Source: Glandiceps talaboti (Eukaryota > Hemichordata > Enteropneusta > Spengelidae). Taken from it: a DNA stretch of 64,000 nucleotides. A program made the translations under genes and the position numbers. The notes under the pieces were generated by a model that saw nothing but the letters and a program-made list of their open reading frames with translations, ran no database searches and was not told the DNA's origin. The first letter of the stretch is position 1, and each line of letters opens with the position of its first letter. Positions 1 through 13,200 of this stretch are shown here, piece after piece. Location: the NCBI RefSeq assembly GCF_964340395.1, contig NC_135558.1:9813501-9877500 (forward strand), written 5' to 3'.

Positions 1-1102
1 CAGCTGTTAAAAACGATAAATAAAGAAGTTTTTTAATCTATATTAAAACATATTATTTATCCATTTATTCAACATTTCAACTTCACACTTGAGGTCAGTT
101 CTTCAAGGTCTAAAAAACAATAGCAGGAACAAAATGAAAATGAGTATAGTAATATTAAACAGAATCGATCTGCAACAGTAAAAGGTCAATCGCAATTTTA
201 AATTTCTCAAGTCCAAGTCTCCAGCTCATCATGGTAGTATTGGTTGCAGTTTCCACAGAAAACTCTAAATGAAGAGTTACATTTCAAATATCAACTTCAA
301 AATTTTAAAAATAATTTCATGCTTTGTGGTGAAGTCTCCTTTGTTCTTTTGAACATCATATTGCATATTTATTTATATATATATATTTATATATTTATTT
401 ATATATTTATTTATTTATTTATTTATTGCATCCCTTTTGTATCAGGGGCTGACTAAACATGTTAAGAGCAGCACTAACAGAAAATTAAAATACATACACT
501 ACTAAAAAAATTAGAGAAGATATGATTTGTAAATCACATACAGAAACAAACAAACAAAACAAAACAAAACAAAACAAACCAGAGGGAGGTTAGGAGAGTG
601 AGAGAAAAGATTTGCGTTTTTTCCTAGGTTTTGGTATATTGCCTTTTGATGTATATTATTACTCTCAAATTGGAATAGTAGGAAGATTAGCCATTCTGGC
701 TAAAATTATTTCAAATAAAAATAATGTGAAAGATAAATTTCAATTAAGAGTTGAATTCTTTGTAAAAATTCTCATTCCCCACCCCATCCCTTCAAAATGA
801 CCCCCACACTTAAAATTAATTGCCTATGTAGTACCATACAAGATTTCAACAATTCTTCTGGTTCAGACGTCATATTGTTGTCTCAACAACAAAGTGGTGC
901 CCATCTTATGATCCTTTATGCTACAAAGTGGTCATAGTCAAACAAAACTTTGTTTTACTTAAGAATTTCCCCCAAAGTGAATTGTGGGGGGTCATACAAA
1001 TAAACCAAATTCAACAGGTGGTTGGTTGGAATTTGGAAAGGGTAAAAGTTTTGTTGCTGATTGTAATGTATTTTGTTTGTCAACAACCAAACAGTATATA
1101 TA
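1..1102. other. AT-rich intergenic DNA
   Basis: A TTTA/TATA-rich tract lies at 368-427 and an AACAA-type run at 545-578. The short open frames here lack coding character. Nothing else is seen. Confidence 0.6.
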
Positions 1103-1382
1103 TAAGGGTTGTCGGTGGCCGAGTGATTAAACTACTTGCCTCTTACCACTGCGGTCGGGGGTTCGAACCCCATTCAGGGTTCGATTAAATTTACCACGCT
1201 GTAAGTAAGAAGAGTGTCGTTCAGTTTGACTCTACCGAAAAACACAGGTTTTCCCTGGGTACTCCGGTTTCTTCCTGCATTACCACTGAACCCATGAGGG
1301 ATGGCCCTCACTGGACTTCTTAGGAGACAAGTGTTTATATGCTTAAAGAACTATCCAGTATAGATAAAGATTATTATAATGA
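1103..1382 (+). mobile_element. tRNA-derived SINE
   Basis: A Pol III promoter is visible: box A TGGCCGAGTGA at 1116-1126 and box B GGTTCGAACCC at 1160-1170, with normal tRNA spacing (33 bases between). The sequence between (TTACCACTGCGG) is typical of invertebrate SINE heads rather than a working tRNA, since no acceptor stem closes after the B box. A conserved-looking body (TTTTCCCTGGGTACTCCGG) and an ATT-rich tail (AAAGATTATTAT) follow. No clear target-site duplication was found. The exact ends are estimated. Confidence 0.75.
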
Positions 1383-1388
1383 CACCTA

Positions 1389-1660
1389 CAGGACTCGAAA
1401 TTAACAGTATAGTCCCATGTCCACAGACTACCAATTCTTGTCATGTGGCGACTATAATTTGCATCTGGTAGCCCACTCAGACTAACAGTGATTATGTGAT
1501 GATTGAAAGAATGGAAGATTTAAAGATATAAAAGTATTTTAATAACGAATACATTTCCAATGTTCTCTGTTTTGAATATGAGACTATTGGTCACCATCCT
1601 TGGACTACCAATTTCTGAAACATGTAGCCCACCAAACAAAAAAGTTAATTTCAAGCCCTG
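1389..1660. mobile_element. hAT-like MITE
   Basis: Terminal inverted repeats of 17 bases, CAGGACTCGAAATTAAC at the left end and the complement of CAGGGCTTGAAATTAAC at the right, differ at two positions. The CAGGGC...AAATTAAC form matches the hAT type of terminus. The interior holds two related segments around ACTACCAATT and GTAGCCCAC, and no transposase frame. The 8-base flanks match at only 4 of 8 positions, so the insertion is old. It begins directly after the SINE tail. Confidence 0.65.
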
Positions 1661-4549
1661 AACTACTGAGTTTTAATGAATGTGATGAGGTTAAGAGCTT
1701 CAAGGTCAAATGTCATATGTCAAAATCATGCTATTTCTTGCCTACCAGAGACTCACCATGATAAAGAAGTGTAGCGAACTTTTCACAACTTATAAGAAAG
1801 TAAAACGTCATTAATTCCATAGACGTGCTTTTCCTTTTCCTTGCCAAGTGTGCCCAAATTGCAGCCCCTTTTTGTGTGGTTGAAAGTTCCAAATTTGGAC
1901 AATATTTCTAAGCATCATAGCCATGAGATGGAATTGGGTATTAGGACTGCTCACCTTTAGTTTGGCCTTTAAAATAAAATACCTTTTCTTTGCCAGTCAC
2001 AGATGCCACATGTCTGAAAGATTAGTGTGGCTTTTGTTGTAATAACAAAGTTCAGATGGTTTTTAGTCATACAATGCTAAATTCTACCAAATCCTCAAGG
2101 GACCCTGTCTGTTACAAAACTTGTGTGCCCAAAATCACCAAAAATTAAACCTTTTATACATAGTATAGTAAAACGTTATATTTGTGATTCCAACCAAAAG
2201 AACCATGCATGTTTATAGATGTTCTTTAAAAAAATTTGCTAAAATGCTATTTTTGAGGAATAGAAATGACCCGACATTTTAGAGGCGTTTGATGAATGGG
2301 GTAATAAACAGACTGCCATCCTGCATGCATAGAACTCCAACAATATGGCGTCGTAAAGAAAACCCAAGAAAGGGAATGTTTTCTGCTTTGACTGTCTGGG
2401 GTCAAAGGTCACCAGATCCAAGCATAAACATCTGTCTTAGCTTTGACTATATACAATATGTGTAGTTTTGGCAATATTTTAGCTTATTATAGCATGATAA
2501 ATGGATTGTTTCCACTGCATACAAGTAGTTGTATACTTCCAACATTTTCAATTTAGGGTTTCATTATTTGAGGTGAATTGGTTGCCTTCCTTCTCATTTC
2601 CTGCACAAAGACTTGTTGGTTGTCAAGTCAAAAGAATTAATTAACCATACCCCCTTGCCATGTGTTGAAGATTAGGTACCAGGACGAACGTATTTGTAGC
2701 AATTTGTCACATATTATTTGTCAATCAACACAAACAATTATGGTGTAGCTAGCTTGAGCAATTTTGAAAGGTTCGCAGATAGACTCGGACACAGCAGTCA
2801 TTCATCCCCCGCCTACAGGCATTCGAATCAGGACCTAGGAGAACAAAAATATTGTAAGTTGTACTTTTGTATGAAATATAGTAAGAGTATGTACAACTTT
2901 CCTTGACTGTACGTGCAACACTTCTTCAGTAATGTTACTTGCTTTGGCATACAATTGCACAAACAGGTAAGTGCATGCACAGCTGGCTAAAGCACGGTAA
3001 AATATTTCATGACATCATGACGTATGCATTGTGCAGACATCTTTTGTGTTTATGTACTGATCGAACTACGGTCCAACCAATGCTAAAATTCACTAAATGG
3101 AAAAAAAACTGTGGCAGCTAGCATGAATGCATACCAGAAGCAAGTTTGTCCCCAAAGTTACTGTTGTATGCACAGACAAAGAGTACATAACCTTACAATA
3201 TTTATCTAAATTTGTTTGCTTTGTACATCCTGACTCAAATGCCTGTTCCGTCTCCCCCCTGAGGCAGACTTCAACCATCTACAGAGTTATTCTAAAAATA
3301 GCAACAACAACAACAAAAACCAACCGTTTCAAATGAATAGCAGAATATATGAGGCAAGGAAGTTGTTTCAGTTTATTAAGTCAGGCAGAAAAATTGGATT
3401 TATCGGCCAGAACTGAAATATCTTCACACACACAAACAAAGGATGAATAAGCGTACTAAGAATGTCATTCCATAGAACACTCGCTCTACAAATTGGTTCA
3501 CAAAGGCAAATCATGCTGAGATACCTTATTTTTTCAAAATTGCTGGAGATCACTTGTTGGTGTTTATACTGATCCAAAATTGATTATTTACATGATATAG
3601 TATATCCTATATATTGTATTATATAGTTTATAGGCTAGCGTTCCAAAACTTTGTCTGTTGTGTACCTTTTGTTGACGTTCAGGAAACATCATCACATGAT
3701 AACAGGTGGAGAAATCAGGCAGAATTTTGGAGATTTCTGATTGTTAACTGTACCTTTAAAGGTGAACATCATAAGATTGACTGTGTAGGTGTTTTAAACT
3801 GATCAAAAATTGTTGTTTTACGTGATGTTGTGTGTATATTTTGTGTGTTTAATAGCTAGTGTGAGATGTACACCTTGGCATGTTATTGTGCAGTCATTCA
3901 GTTTAAACGTGGAAGTACTTAGCTTTGTGGTACAGCCAAAAGCCACTTTAATAAAGTCACATAAAAAAAACACACACCATATTGTTCCAGAATCAAATGG
4001 CACCACTTTGTCTTGTGAAAATCCAATTACTTCTGCTAGCATGGCTCTCTAAAGAAACATGGCAATGTGGCTATTTTGTAACGAAAATTGACAAAAGCCT
4101 CGCGCTGTGTTTGTTTGTTTAGCTTCAGTTTTCCCCCTGTCAGGTCATTGATAGAAAGTTGAAACATATGTCTGGGTTTGTTATTGTACTCTGAAATTAT
4201 CCGTACTCTCTTTCATACACTCAGTGCTTTAACTTATATGGGTATCGACGAGAATTGAATAGCGTTGTTCAGATACCCTTTGTCTCATCACTTGTTTTGT
4301 CGCAATCATTCACTTACTGTTTTTTGTTATGACAGAAAAACTGTATTATCCGTTGAAATTTGTCATTGTTACTGGTAGCCTGCATGAGTAATAGTTATCG
4401 GTGTATAGGTTGTGAGTAGAGTATCCTTGACAGATGGACTAAATGTACTGCCCCTGGTAACCGATCACTTTCCGATTTCATGTTTTTACCTGTTGCAATT
4501 GTAAGTTCAATGTTTGCAATTGAACAATTGATTAAAAGTACTGATTCTA
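1661..4549. other. Unique intergenic DNA
   Basis: No gene is recognised. A perfect DR1 pair GGGTCA-a-AGGTCA lies at 2399-2411. All open frames are 60-80 codons and overlap each other on opposite strands. Confidence 0.55.
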
Positions 4550-4870
4550 AGTGACTTTGCATCAAAATTGTCATTTTCCAGAGACTATATATGTACATCA
4601 AACTTGTAACTTTTCTGATACGTCCGTTCCAACTTGTAATTTTCCTGAAAAACTAATTCTCCTTAGACTTTTTGAGTCAAAATTATGATTTTTCCAGCAA
4701 GTTTGCATCAAACATATCACTTTTTTGAAACTTTTTGAAATAAAATTGTAATTATCCAGCCAGTTTTTGTCAAACATGTCACTTCTCTGAGACTTTGCAT
4801 CAACAAAAAGTGTAATTTTCATGAGATTTGTGTCGAACGTGTAATTTTTATTAAAGTATCTAAAATTTCA
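4550..4870. repeat. Degenerate short repeats
   Basis: Diverged units of roughly 50-60 bases share phrases such as TTTGCATCAAA, TGTAATTTTCC and CCAGC(A/C)AGTTT. They look like an old, decayed minisatellite lying just before the young 41-bp satellite. The minus strand stays open for 74 codons across it, which I take to be chance. Confidence 0.45.
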
Positions 4871-4981
4871 ACCTTTAAATGTTCCTAATTTCAGCAGACC
4901 ATTTGTCAAAAACTTACAAAAAAACATTAAATTTGTTTTTAGATCAAATTTATCTTTTTAAATTCTTTCTGCTTGTCAACA

Positions 4982-6150
4982 CTCTGAATACCTCCATATT
5001 ATGAACAGATGTACAGTTCAATGCTCTGAATACCTCCATATTATGAACAGTTTACAGCTCAATGCTCTGAATATCTCCATATTATGAACAGTGTACAGTT
5101 CAATGCTCTGAATACCTCCATATTATGAACAGTGTACAGTTCAATGCTCTGAACACCTCCATATTATGAACAGTGTACAGTTCAATGCTCTGAATACATG
5201 TACCTCCATATTGTGAAGTGTACAGTTCAATGCTCTGAATACCTCCATATTATGTGTATCTGTGAACATCTCCATATTATGAACAGTGTACAGTTCAATG
5301 CTCTGAATACCTCCATATTATGAACAGTGTACAGTTCAATGCCCTGAATATCTCCATATTATGAACAGTTTACAGCTCAATGCCCTGAATATCTCCATAT
5401 TATGAACAGTGTACAGTTCAATGCTCTGAATACCTCCATATTATGAACAGTGTACAGTTCAATGCTCTGAATACCTCCATATTATGAACAGTGTACAGCT
5501 CAATGCCCTGAATACCTCCATATTATGAACAGTGTACAGTTCAATGCTCTGAATACCTCCATATTATGAACAGTGTACAGTTCAATGCCCTGAATATCTC
5601 CATATTATGAAATGTACAGTTCAATGCCCTGAATACCTCCATATTATGAACAGTGTACAGTTCAATGCCCTGAATACCTCCATATTATGAACAGTGTACA
5701 GTTCAATGCCCTGAATACCTCCATATTATGAACAGTGTACAGTTCAATGCCCTGAATACCTCCATATTATGAACACCGTACAGTTCAATGCTCTGAATAT
5801 CTCCATATTATGAACAGTTTACAGCTCAATGCTCTGAATACCGCCATATTATGAAATGTACAGTTCAATGCTCTGAATACCTCCATATTATGAACAGTGT
5901 ACAGTTCAATGCTCTGAATATCTCCATATTATGAACAGTGTACAGTTCAATACTCTGAATATCTCCATATTATGAACAGTGTACAGTTCAATGCTCTGAA
6001 CACCTCCATATTATGAAATGTACAGTTCAATGCTCTGAATACCTCCATATTATGAACAGTATACAGTTCAGAGCTCTGAATATCTCCACATTATAAAGTG
6101 TATCTGTGAACATCTCTATATTATGAACAGTGTACAGTTCAGCGCCTCTA
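4982..6150. repeat. 41-bp satellite, about 28 units
   Basis: A tandem array of a unit near 41 bases. The core reads CTCCATATTATGAACAGTG followed by TACAGTTCAATGCTCTGAA. Variants include CTC/CCC in CTCTGAA, a deletion giving GAAATGTACAG (for example near 5610, 5852 and 6016), and odd units with GTGTATCTGTGAACAT at about 5255 and 6100. The unit variants recur in blocks (several consecutive CCCTGAA units at 5590-5760), indicating local amplification. The array is non-coding. Confidence 0.95.
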
Positions 6151-6917
6151 TATACAACATGTAATTCCCCATTCAGAGAAAATGTAGCAAGCATGTTTGC
6201 TATCTTTAAAACATGCAGTTTCTACATGGTTTCTACATGGTAAGGTAGTTATGTTTTCCATTGTTTTCCAAATGGTCTCTGTGTTATTGGTTTCTTCTCA
6301 TCAGATGTACAGCCATTACAGATTGGAAGAACAGTTTTATATTGTCTTTTTAAATTGATGTCAGTTTCCGGATCCACTATTTCTGGCAAGATTTCACAAT
6401 TGTTGCAATTTTATTATTTTTTTCTTGAATACGTAAAAAAAAAGTTAGGGTCGGCAGTGAAAACAAAATCAAAGAAGTGGTGAATACATTTTTAGTTGAA
6501 AGTGCAGTTGACTGATTCATACACATGTGACCTTGAAGTCCTACTGTATGATAACCTTAGGGTGAAATCGTTAGTACAATGTAGGAGAAAAATTGTGCAG
6601 ATTGAGAGGGGTACCATTTTAGTTCTCACACAACAAAAATTATTTTACTTTGAATGGAATCTGTTTTTATTCCCCAAAATAGAAATATTTCTATGAAAGA
6701 AAGTCATCACATCAAGAAATGGAAGAACTTTCACTATATAGTATAAAATGCTTGGCTCTATTAAAAGTACATGTTGCAAACGAGGGCTTTGTATTCATAG
6801 TATTACTACAGTACTACTAGTATCACTACCCTAGAAGACAGAGGGCTGGGTGTGGCTCTTTTTTTTCATGAATTTTATTTAAGTATTGTATAATTTGATA
6901 AGTCCACGTAGGACACC

Positions 6918-7077
6918 TTAATACATAACAACAACACATAGCATAACATAACAACACATAACATAACATAACCACACATAACATAACAACACATAATATA
7001 ACATAACATAACAACACATAACAACACATAACATAACAACCCATAACATAACATAACATAACATAACATAACATAAC
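6918..7077. repeat. ACATA/ACAACA microsatellite
   Basis: An array of ACATA pentamers interspersed with ACAAC and ACCAC variants. It is open in several minus-strand frames as a Met-Leu-Cys-Tyr-Val repeat, which is a composition artefact. Confidence 0.9.
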
Positions 7078-7625
7078 TACATACTGATTTAAAATTGATT
7101 TTGCTGTCTGAAATAATTTTTAATTTTGGTCAGTTAAGTTGGAGGGGAGGGATCCGAGGACTATACTAAAAGAATTGAGTTTTTGTTATCTTACATTGAA
7201 CTTTTGATCTTGTCATTTAACAGGTAAACTGTATAGGAACTTTAAAACAAAACTTCCCTTTCTCCAAGTGAGCTTTGGTATCATCATGCTAAAAAGTCAA
7301 ATTCATTTTGGGTAGCAGTTTTACACAGTGATCGCAATATGATATGTCATGTTTGTCAACAAATAGAAAACTTCAGCCGGGCATGCGTATTGGACGACCT
7401 CTGAACAGTCCCTTTGTATTTACAACCAATGATGACTCACTTGCGAATGCAGTTCCTCATGAAATTTACCATTCTTTCTTTTTTTTTTGGAAGAAATTCG
7501 CGAATACAAGGAAATAACGTTGAATGTAAAAAGGTAGGTAAATAAAATGAATTATTTAGCAGGAATTTAGAAGAAGCGTATTACAATAGTTCTATGACAT
7601 TGATGGTAGAAACCATGTTTATGTT

Positions 7626-7843
7626 AGGGGGTCTATTCCTATCCCAAACCTAACCAATAACTCCCTAGCTTCAGTAGAATTATGAATATTTTGTAGTCAG
7701 TCCCCATTTATTCAGTCTCATCAAAATTTTGCCTAGGGGGTCTCTTCCTATCCTAAACCGAACCAGTAACTCCCTAGCTTCAGTGAAATTATGGATATTT
7801 TGTAGTCCGTCCATAGCTCTTCAGTCTCATCAATATTTTTACT
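7626..7843. repeat. 109-bp tandem doublet
   Basis: Two adjacent copies with a period of 109 bases share GGGGGTCT, AACTCCCTAGCTTCAGT, TATTTTGTAGTC and TTCAGTCTCATCAA. Divergence is roughly 15 percent. No open frame or other signal is seen. Confidence 0.85.
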
Positions 7844-8339
7844 TTTCAATATATAAATGTCAAATGCCTTAAATATCATTTTACAATAATTTTCACAATT
7901 AATGTTATTTTATCATTAAAGGTGTGAAATATTAGGAGGACGTTGTTACCGGTACATGTCAAACTTTTATGATATCTGTTCATTCATGTTTTGAACAATG
8001 TTGACAACATTAGTGAATTTTATTTTAGATATGTTAATTACTATTTTATGGGCACACTTATCTAGTACATTCAAACTCTGTATTGTGAATAGAGAAATGA
8101 TCATTGTTGATATCAGCCTGTATATGTGTTGATCAACTCCTGTGCGATAATTTTAGATCTGTCAAAGCGGTCAGACCAGCAACATTTTTGTTGGCTATAC
8201 TATCACACAACAACTTAGAGGCCAAAATGTTGTCTTTGTGTTAATTTTGTGAAAGGATGTTCCTATATCTATTTCATCGTATCAGGTCCATTGTTTACAG
8301 CGTATCTTTATACAAATATGACATGGCTATCAATGTTTA

Positions 8340-9090
8340 GTGTCTCGTAAATGTTTCATGTATTTTATCTTATTTTTTGGAAGGTTCATTACACTTGTTT
8401 ATTGTAGTTTTTCTAATAAATTTCTTTGACTTCTGTTTTCATTTGCTTATCCAAAGTTCTGTATTCTCATTGTTTCCTGTATTTTATCATTTTGAAGGTC
8501 ATATTGCACTTATATATTGTGATCTTTTTAATTACTTTCTTTGACTTCTGTTTTTATTTGCCATAATCCAAAGTTTTTTGTTCTCGTAAACATTTCCAGT
8601 GTTTTAACTGTTTCAAAGGGTACATTACACTTATAGATAGTGGTTCTTTAATGAATTTATTTGACATTTATTTCACTTTGCTTACAGGAAGTTTGTGTTC
8701 TTTTTTTTTAATCAATTCATTATCATATATTGTGATTTTAAGTTCATTTCTTTGACTTATCTTTCATTTGTTTTAATATCTGAAGTTTTGTGTTCTCATA
8801 AAAAATTTGAATATTTTTGATATTTCATCTTTTTGTCAGAATGAGATGTTTCACTGTTTCACATTTACATTATCATATATTGTGATTTTTTTATTTTATT
8901 TTAATTTCTTCACCCTCTGTTTTCATTTGCATTATCCAAAGTTTTGAGTTCTTGTAAACATTTCTTATATTTTATCGTACTTGAACATATATTTCATCTT
9001 TCTTCCAAACGGGAACATTGTACTTTTCCATCATCATACAAATTGTGGTTTTTTAATTTCTCCAACTTCTGTTTTTATTGCTTTTTTTTT
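8340..9090. repeat. Degenerate tandem array, period about 120 bp
   Basis: About six diverged units share TTTCTTTGACTTCTG followed by TTTTCATTTGC, ATCCAAAGTT, TTCTCGTAAA, TTTATC and CATTACACTTAT. Examples of the first phrase start near 8420, 8541, 8657, 8746, 8900 and 9056. The units are strongly T-rich and decayed. No coding potential is seen. Confidence 0.7.
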
Positions 9091-10021
9091 TTTGCATTTC
9101 ATTTGGCTATCTTCTATACAGTAGAGTGACTATGAATAGGTCTCCAGTATGCCAACTGTCTCGTTCCAATTTGTTACCATAGTTCTTTAGATGAGTTTGT
9201 AAAACGTCCAAAGAATTGAACTCATTAATTAGGTATAAATGGCAGGTGTGTTGATTGAAAACTAAAGGCTTGATGTTAAGCATGAATGCTTGTAGATAAT
9301 ATCAGCCGATGAGAAAATGATTGACTGTAGACGACTTGACTGTTTGCATGAGTGCTCTCAATGAGCATCAATAACCGGGGTTTAATTTGGAAATCTCCTT
9401 AGTCCGTTCCATTACCATGGACGGACATAGACAGTGTCCTCGCTCACCGCCTCACTTTATTTCTTTTCTCTTCTTTTTGTTCACACACTGAATCTTTACA
9501 ATGCACGGGCATGTTGTTAAAACTGAGTGTATGTTGTATTGGATTGTTTTCACCACTGAATGAGGTCCCACAGACCTACTAGTATATCCTCCCCGTAAAG
9601 GTTCTTTTAGAGTATTGCGCACAGAAAAGCTCTCATATTTGATAATAAATCATTTTCAGCACAGTTATGGTGGCATCGATATATCATGTAATGTGATGAT
9701 GCTGTGTGAGTAGGGTACAATATCTTGGAAGTCAAACTGTTTTATTATTGTGGTCAGATGTCTTTGTACAACACAATATACATGTAGTGCATAGCCCCTC
9801 TTTTTATCATACGTGGCAGTACTGAGTGAAGACCACATTTATGTGTGAGTGGGGGATGGGTGGTTAGAAGGGGTTGACAATCAGATAAATGGTATATGTC
9901 ATAGTATGTATTATAAGGATATCATACAAAATAGGTTATTTGCATGCTGGGGATGAGGTGCCAGCAAAGGGGGAGGGGTACCTTGTATTTGTAATGTTAC
10001 AAATAGCATTATATGAAAGAT

Positions 10022-10113
10022 CCTGTGTGTGTGTGTGTGTGTTGTGCATGTGTATGTATGAGTGTCCCTCTGCATGTCTGACACTGATATGAGTATATGT
10101 GTCTGTATACATT

Positions 10114-10182
<69 letters not shown>

Positions 10183-10200
10183 CATATGTGCATGTGTGTG
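10022..10200. repeat. GT microsatellites
   Basis: A short GT run at 10022-10042 and a longer one at about 10116-10179, separated by unique sequence with TGTATG words. Open frames over them on both strands (His-Thr or Cys-Val repeats) are artefacts. Confidence 0.95.
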
Positions 10201-13200
10201 TGACACTTTGTGAGTATGGGAGAGACCTGGGGTATATTCATAATAAATTAATCCAGGTAGGAATCCTAACTAAACATTGGAAAGGTTTAGAACCTCACCT
10301 ATAGCAGAGGGGATAATTTGTAAAATATATGTACAGTTTCTTATAATAATCATGTGAGTAATTTTGAAAGACAATTTTTAGTAAAATACCTGTATGGTCA
10401 AGCTCACAAACTAGTTAGATTTGACCAAATGAACACCCCTGATAAAAACAGTATTTAGAAACCCAGGTGAAATATTGATTTGAGGAAATCAGATGGACTG
10501 TTTTCTAAGTTAACACTATACCCTTGAAGAACCCTGCTATTTTGTATACTTGCCTGTTTAAAAAACGTGCCAGTGTCAGGCAAAGTAGAAAATATGTGAG
10601 ACTCATAAACCAGTCATTCATATAAAATACATGAGATATTACAACCTAATAGTACTCATGTAATATAGTAAATTATTATCTGACCTTCAATATTTTAAAT
10701 ATTTGTAGCAATATTAGACAGTGAATACGTTTGTGAAATCATACCGGTTTGTTTTAACGTACGACACTTTACTGCCTCAACAAGTAACCTTGCAATTCGG
10801 TCATTAATTTTTGAATAATCGGTAAAATTTTACAAAAAAAGTAGACATGTTTTATTGAGCTACTTGTGGGTTTTGTCTGTTTCGTGTGTACAAAGTGAGA
10901 AATGTTCAGTACCATACATTTTCAAAATAGACGCAAAAATTAACAACGAATGTGTATGAAATTTGTAGAATTTATTGTGTATATATAGAGCTAGATGGGG
11001 ATATCTGTATATCTCTATTTTCCCTAGCTTTAATAGAATCGCTGTTGATTCATAATTTTGAGCTTATAAATACCATTTTTTGACACTGGAAAATAGTTGA
11101 TGATCATGAAAAAAAGGGAATTATAACCTCATTTTTCCTACTTTTCAAAAGCGTGCATTACCATAGAAAGTATAGATATTTTAAATGTTGTCTTCAGTCT
11201 GAATAAATTCTAAACCTAAAAATGCTGAAATTTTCAGTTAACTTCACTAATTGTGATAAATGAATTCAGTGATACTGTCAACAAAAACACAGTCGTCAGG
11301 TTTTCAGTTTTCATTGTTTATTTAGAAAGAAAACTCTGAAAAAATAACTTGAGACATGTGCATCGATCTCAAGCTTATAACTTGAGACATGTGCATCGAT
11401 CTCAAGCTTAAGATTTTTAGAAAAATCTCTAATTCCATATCACTGTAAACCCAAATTTCTTATATAAGTCTAAGTTTTCCTTATTTGAAGAAAAAAAACA
11501 CGTTAAAATATACCTTTCAACCTCTGCTCTAACTTGGATATCATTATTTTTTCAATCAGACAACCAGCAATATATTCACTGAAAATTGTTAAAATATCAA
11601 TAATTAGATATTGTATATGTCACTTTGAGGTCTGTTTTATAGATGGTATAGTTAAAGTTGCAATTGTGATTCATCTGGGGTGCTGATTTTAGGGTATGGA
11701 CCCAAAAAGTAATTTGATTGGATTTATTGTTCCATACTCTGTATACAGCTACACAAAGATGTTTAAGCCGAGTCGGTCATCGTTTGTCTGTGTTGGTTCT
11801 CGGCCTTGACAACCAAGAAAGAGTTCCAGAACTGCCAAAACTATTTACCAGCAGGTGATTGAATACTGTTCATTGTATACAATATTACAAGTAAATCATT
11901 AGATCTAACAAAACAGTTTCAAAAAATATTCCAGTTGCAGCTAGTGCAGCTTTAATAAAAACCTTTCTAACAATGCTATACATTAACGCAATACACCAGA
12001 CTCAAAATGGGCAAAATCTAGTCTTTCAAAAAAAAAAACTAATTTTCAGTGACAAAAGCAAATCGTAATGTACTTTAAAGGGGCAACTTGGACAGGGTAT
12101 TATTGTGAAGTTTGATAAATATTGATTTATACATGCTGTTTCAATAACAATAGAATAATCATCTTGAATGCCCCCAAAAAGTAAAAAAAAAAACATCCTT
12201 TTTTGTGTTCCCATTTAAATATTTTTGCCCGACAGATTAACAAAATTCACTACTTCATAGTTCTAACATAATTTTTCTGAAAAAAAATTGTTTAATCCCA
12301 TGTCTCCAACTTGCTTTCCTATTTATTTTTATGTCACTCCTTTAATCATTCTTGCCCCGGCAGATTTTACATACTCACAATTGCACAGCCGGAACATATT
12401 TACAGAAAAAATCAGATTTCCTCCAAAAAATATATTTGTAACGACCATAAAAAATAATAACGGCATCAATCTATAGTGTTATCAGCCAGACATGTTGGTT
12501 CAAGTTATTAGTATCTCACTATTTTTGCACTGACCCAGAACAATTTGCCAATTTGATGGAGAATTTTATTTCAGACCATCTGGTCGGCCATATTACGATA
12601 TTTTTATTTCATGTCAGAAAGACAGATTTTCTATGTTTTTACTGTGATTGATAATCAAGCCTGTAAAATAAATGGATTGCTTTGGACTACAAGTAAATCA
12701 AAGCAAAGAAATGTCACCATGGCAGCAACCAACTATCAGTAAAAATAAATTTGATATATTCAAAAATATTTTCTCTGTAAATTTTCAGGAAAATTATTCC
12801 ACAGGAGGCAGTTTAGAACGTAAACTACAGTTTTTGGTTTTTCTGTGACATATTCCTGGAGCGTGTATAACTCAGATATCAAAATATCATCCATGACTGT
12901 ATGTACAGTATATAGGAAGTTGAACCCGTTTATTTGTAAAAATTACAACTTTCCCTTCAAAATTATCTCTGGCAGAATGTAAATTAAAAAAACTACCTTA
13001 CGCCTAATCGTACATTAGGAATGAAAACAGTTACACATTTATTTGTTCATTTATTTACCATTTATTTGTACTTTCATTTATGCAGTTCTTTTAGATATTT
13101 ATTTTATTTATTTTATTTACAAATCTTGGAGAAATATCCCCTTTTGCAGGCTCTAAAAACAGAAAAAAATGAAATACAAAGAAAACCTCATAACTTTCAG

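Noticed and set aside
1103-1190. A functional tRNA gene
   Set aside because: Boxes A and B are present, but the acceptor stem does not close and a SINE body follows.
4982-6150. A CRISPR array
   Set aside because: The repeats are contiguous 41-bp tandem units with no unique spacers, in an animal genome.
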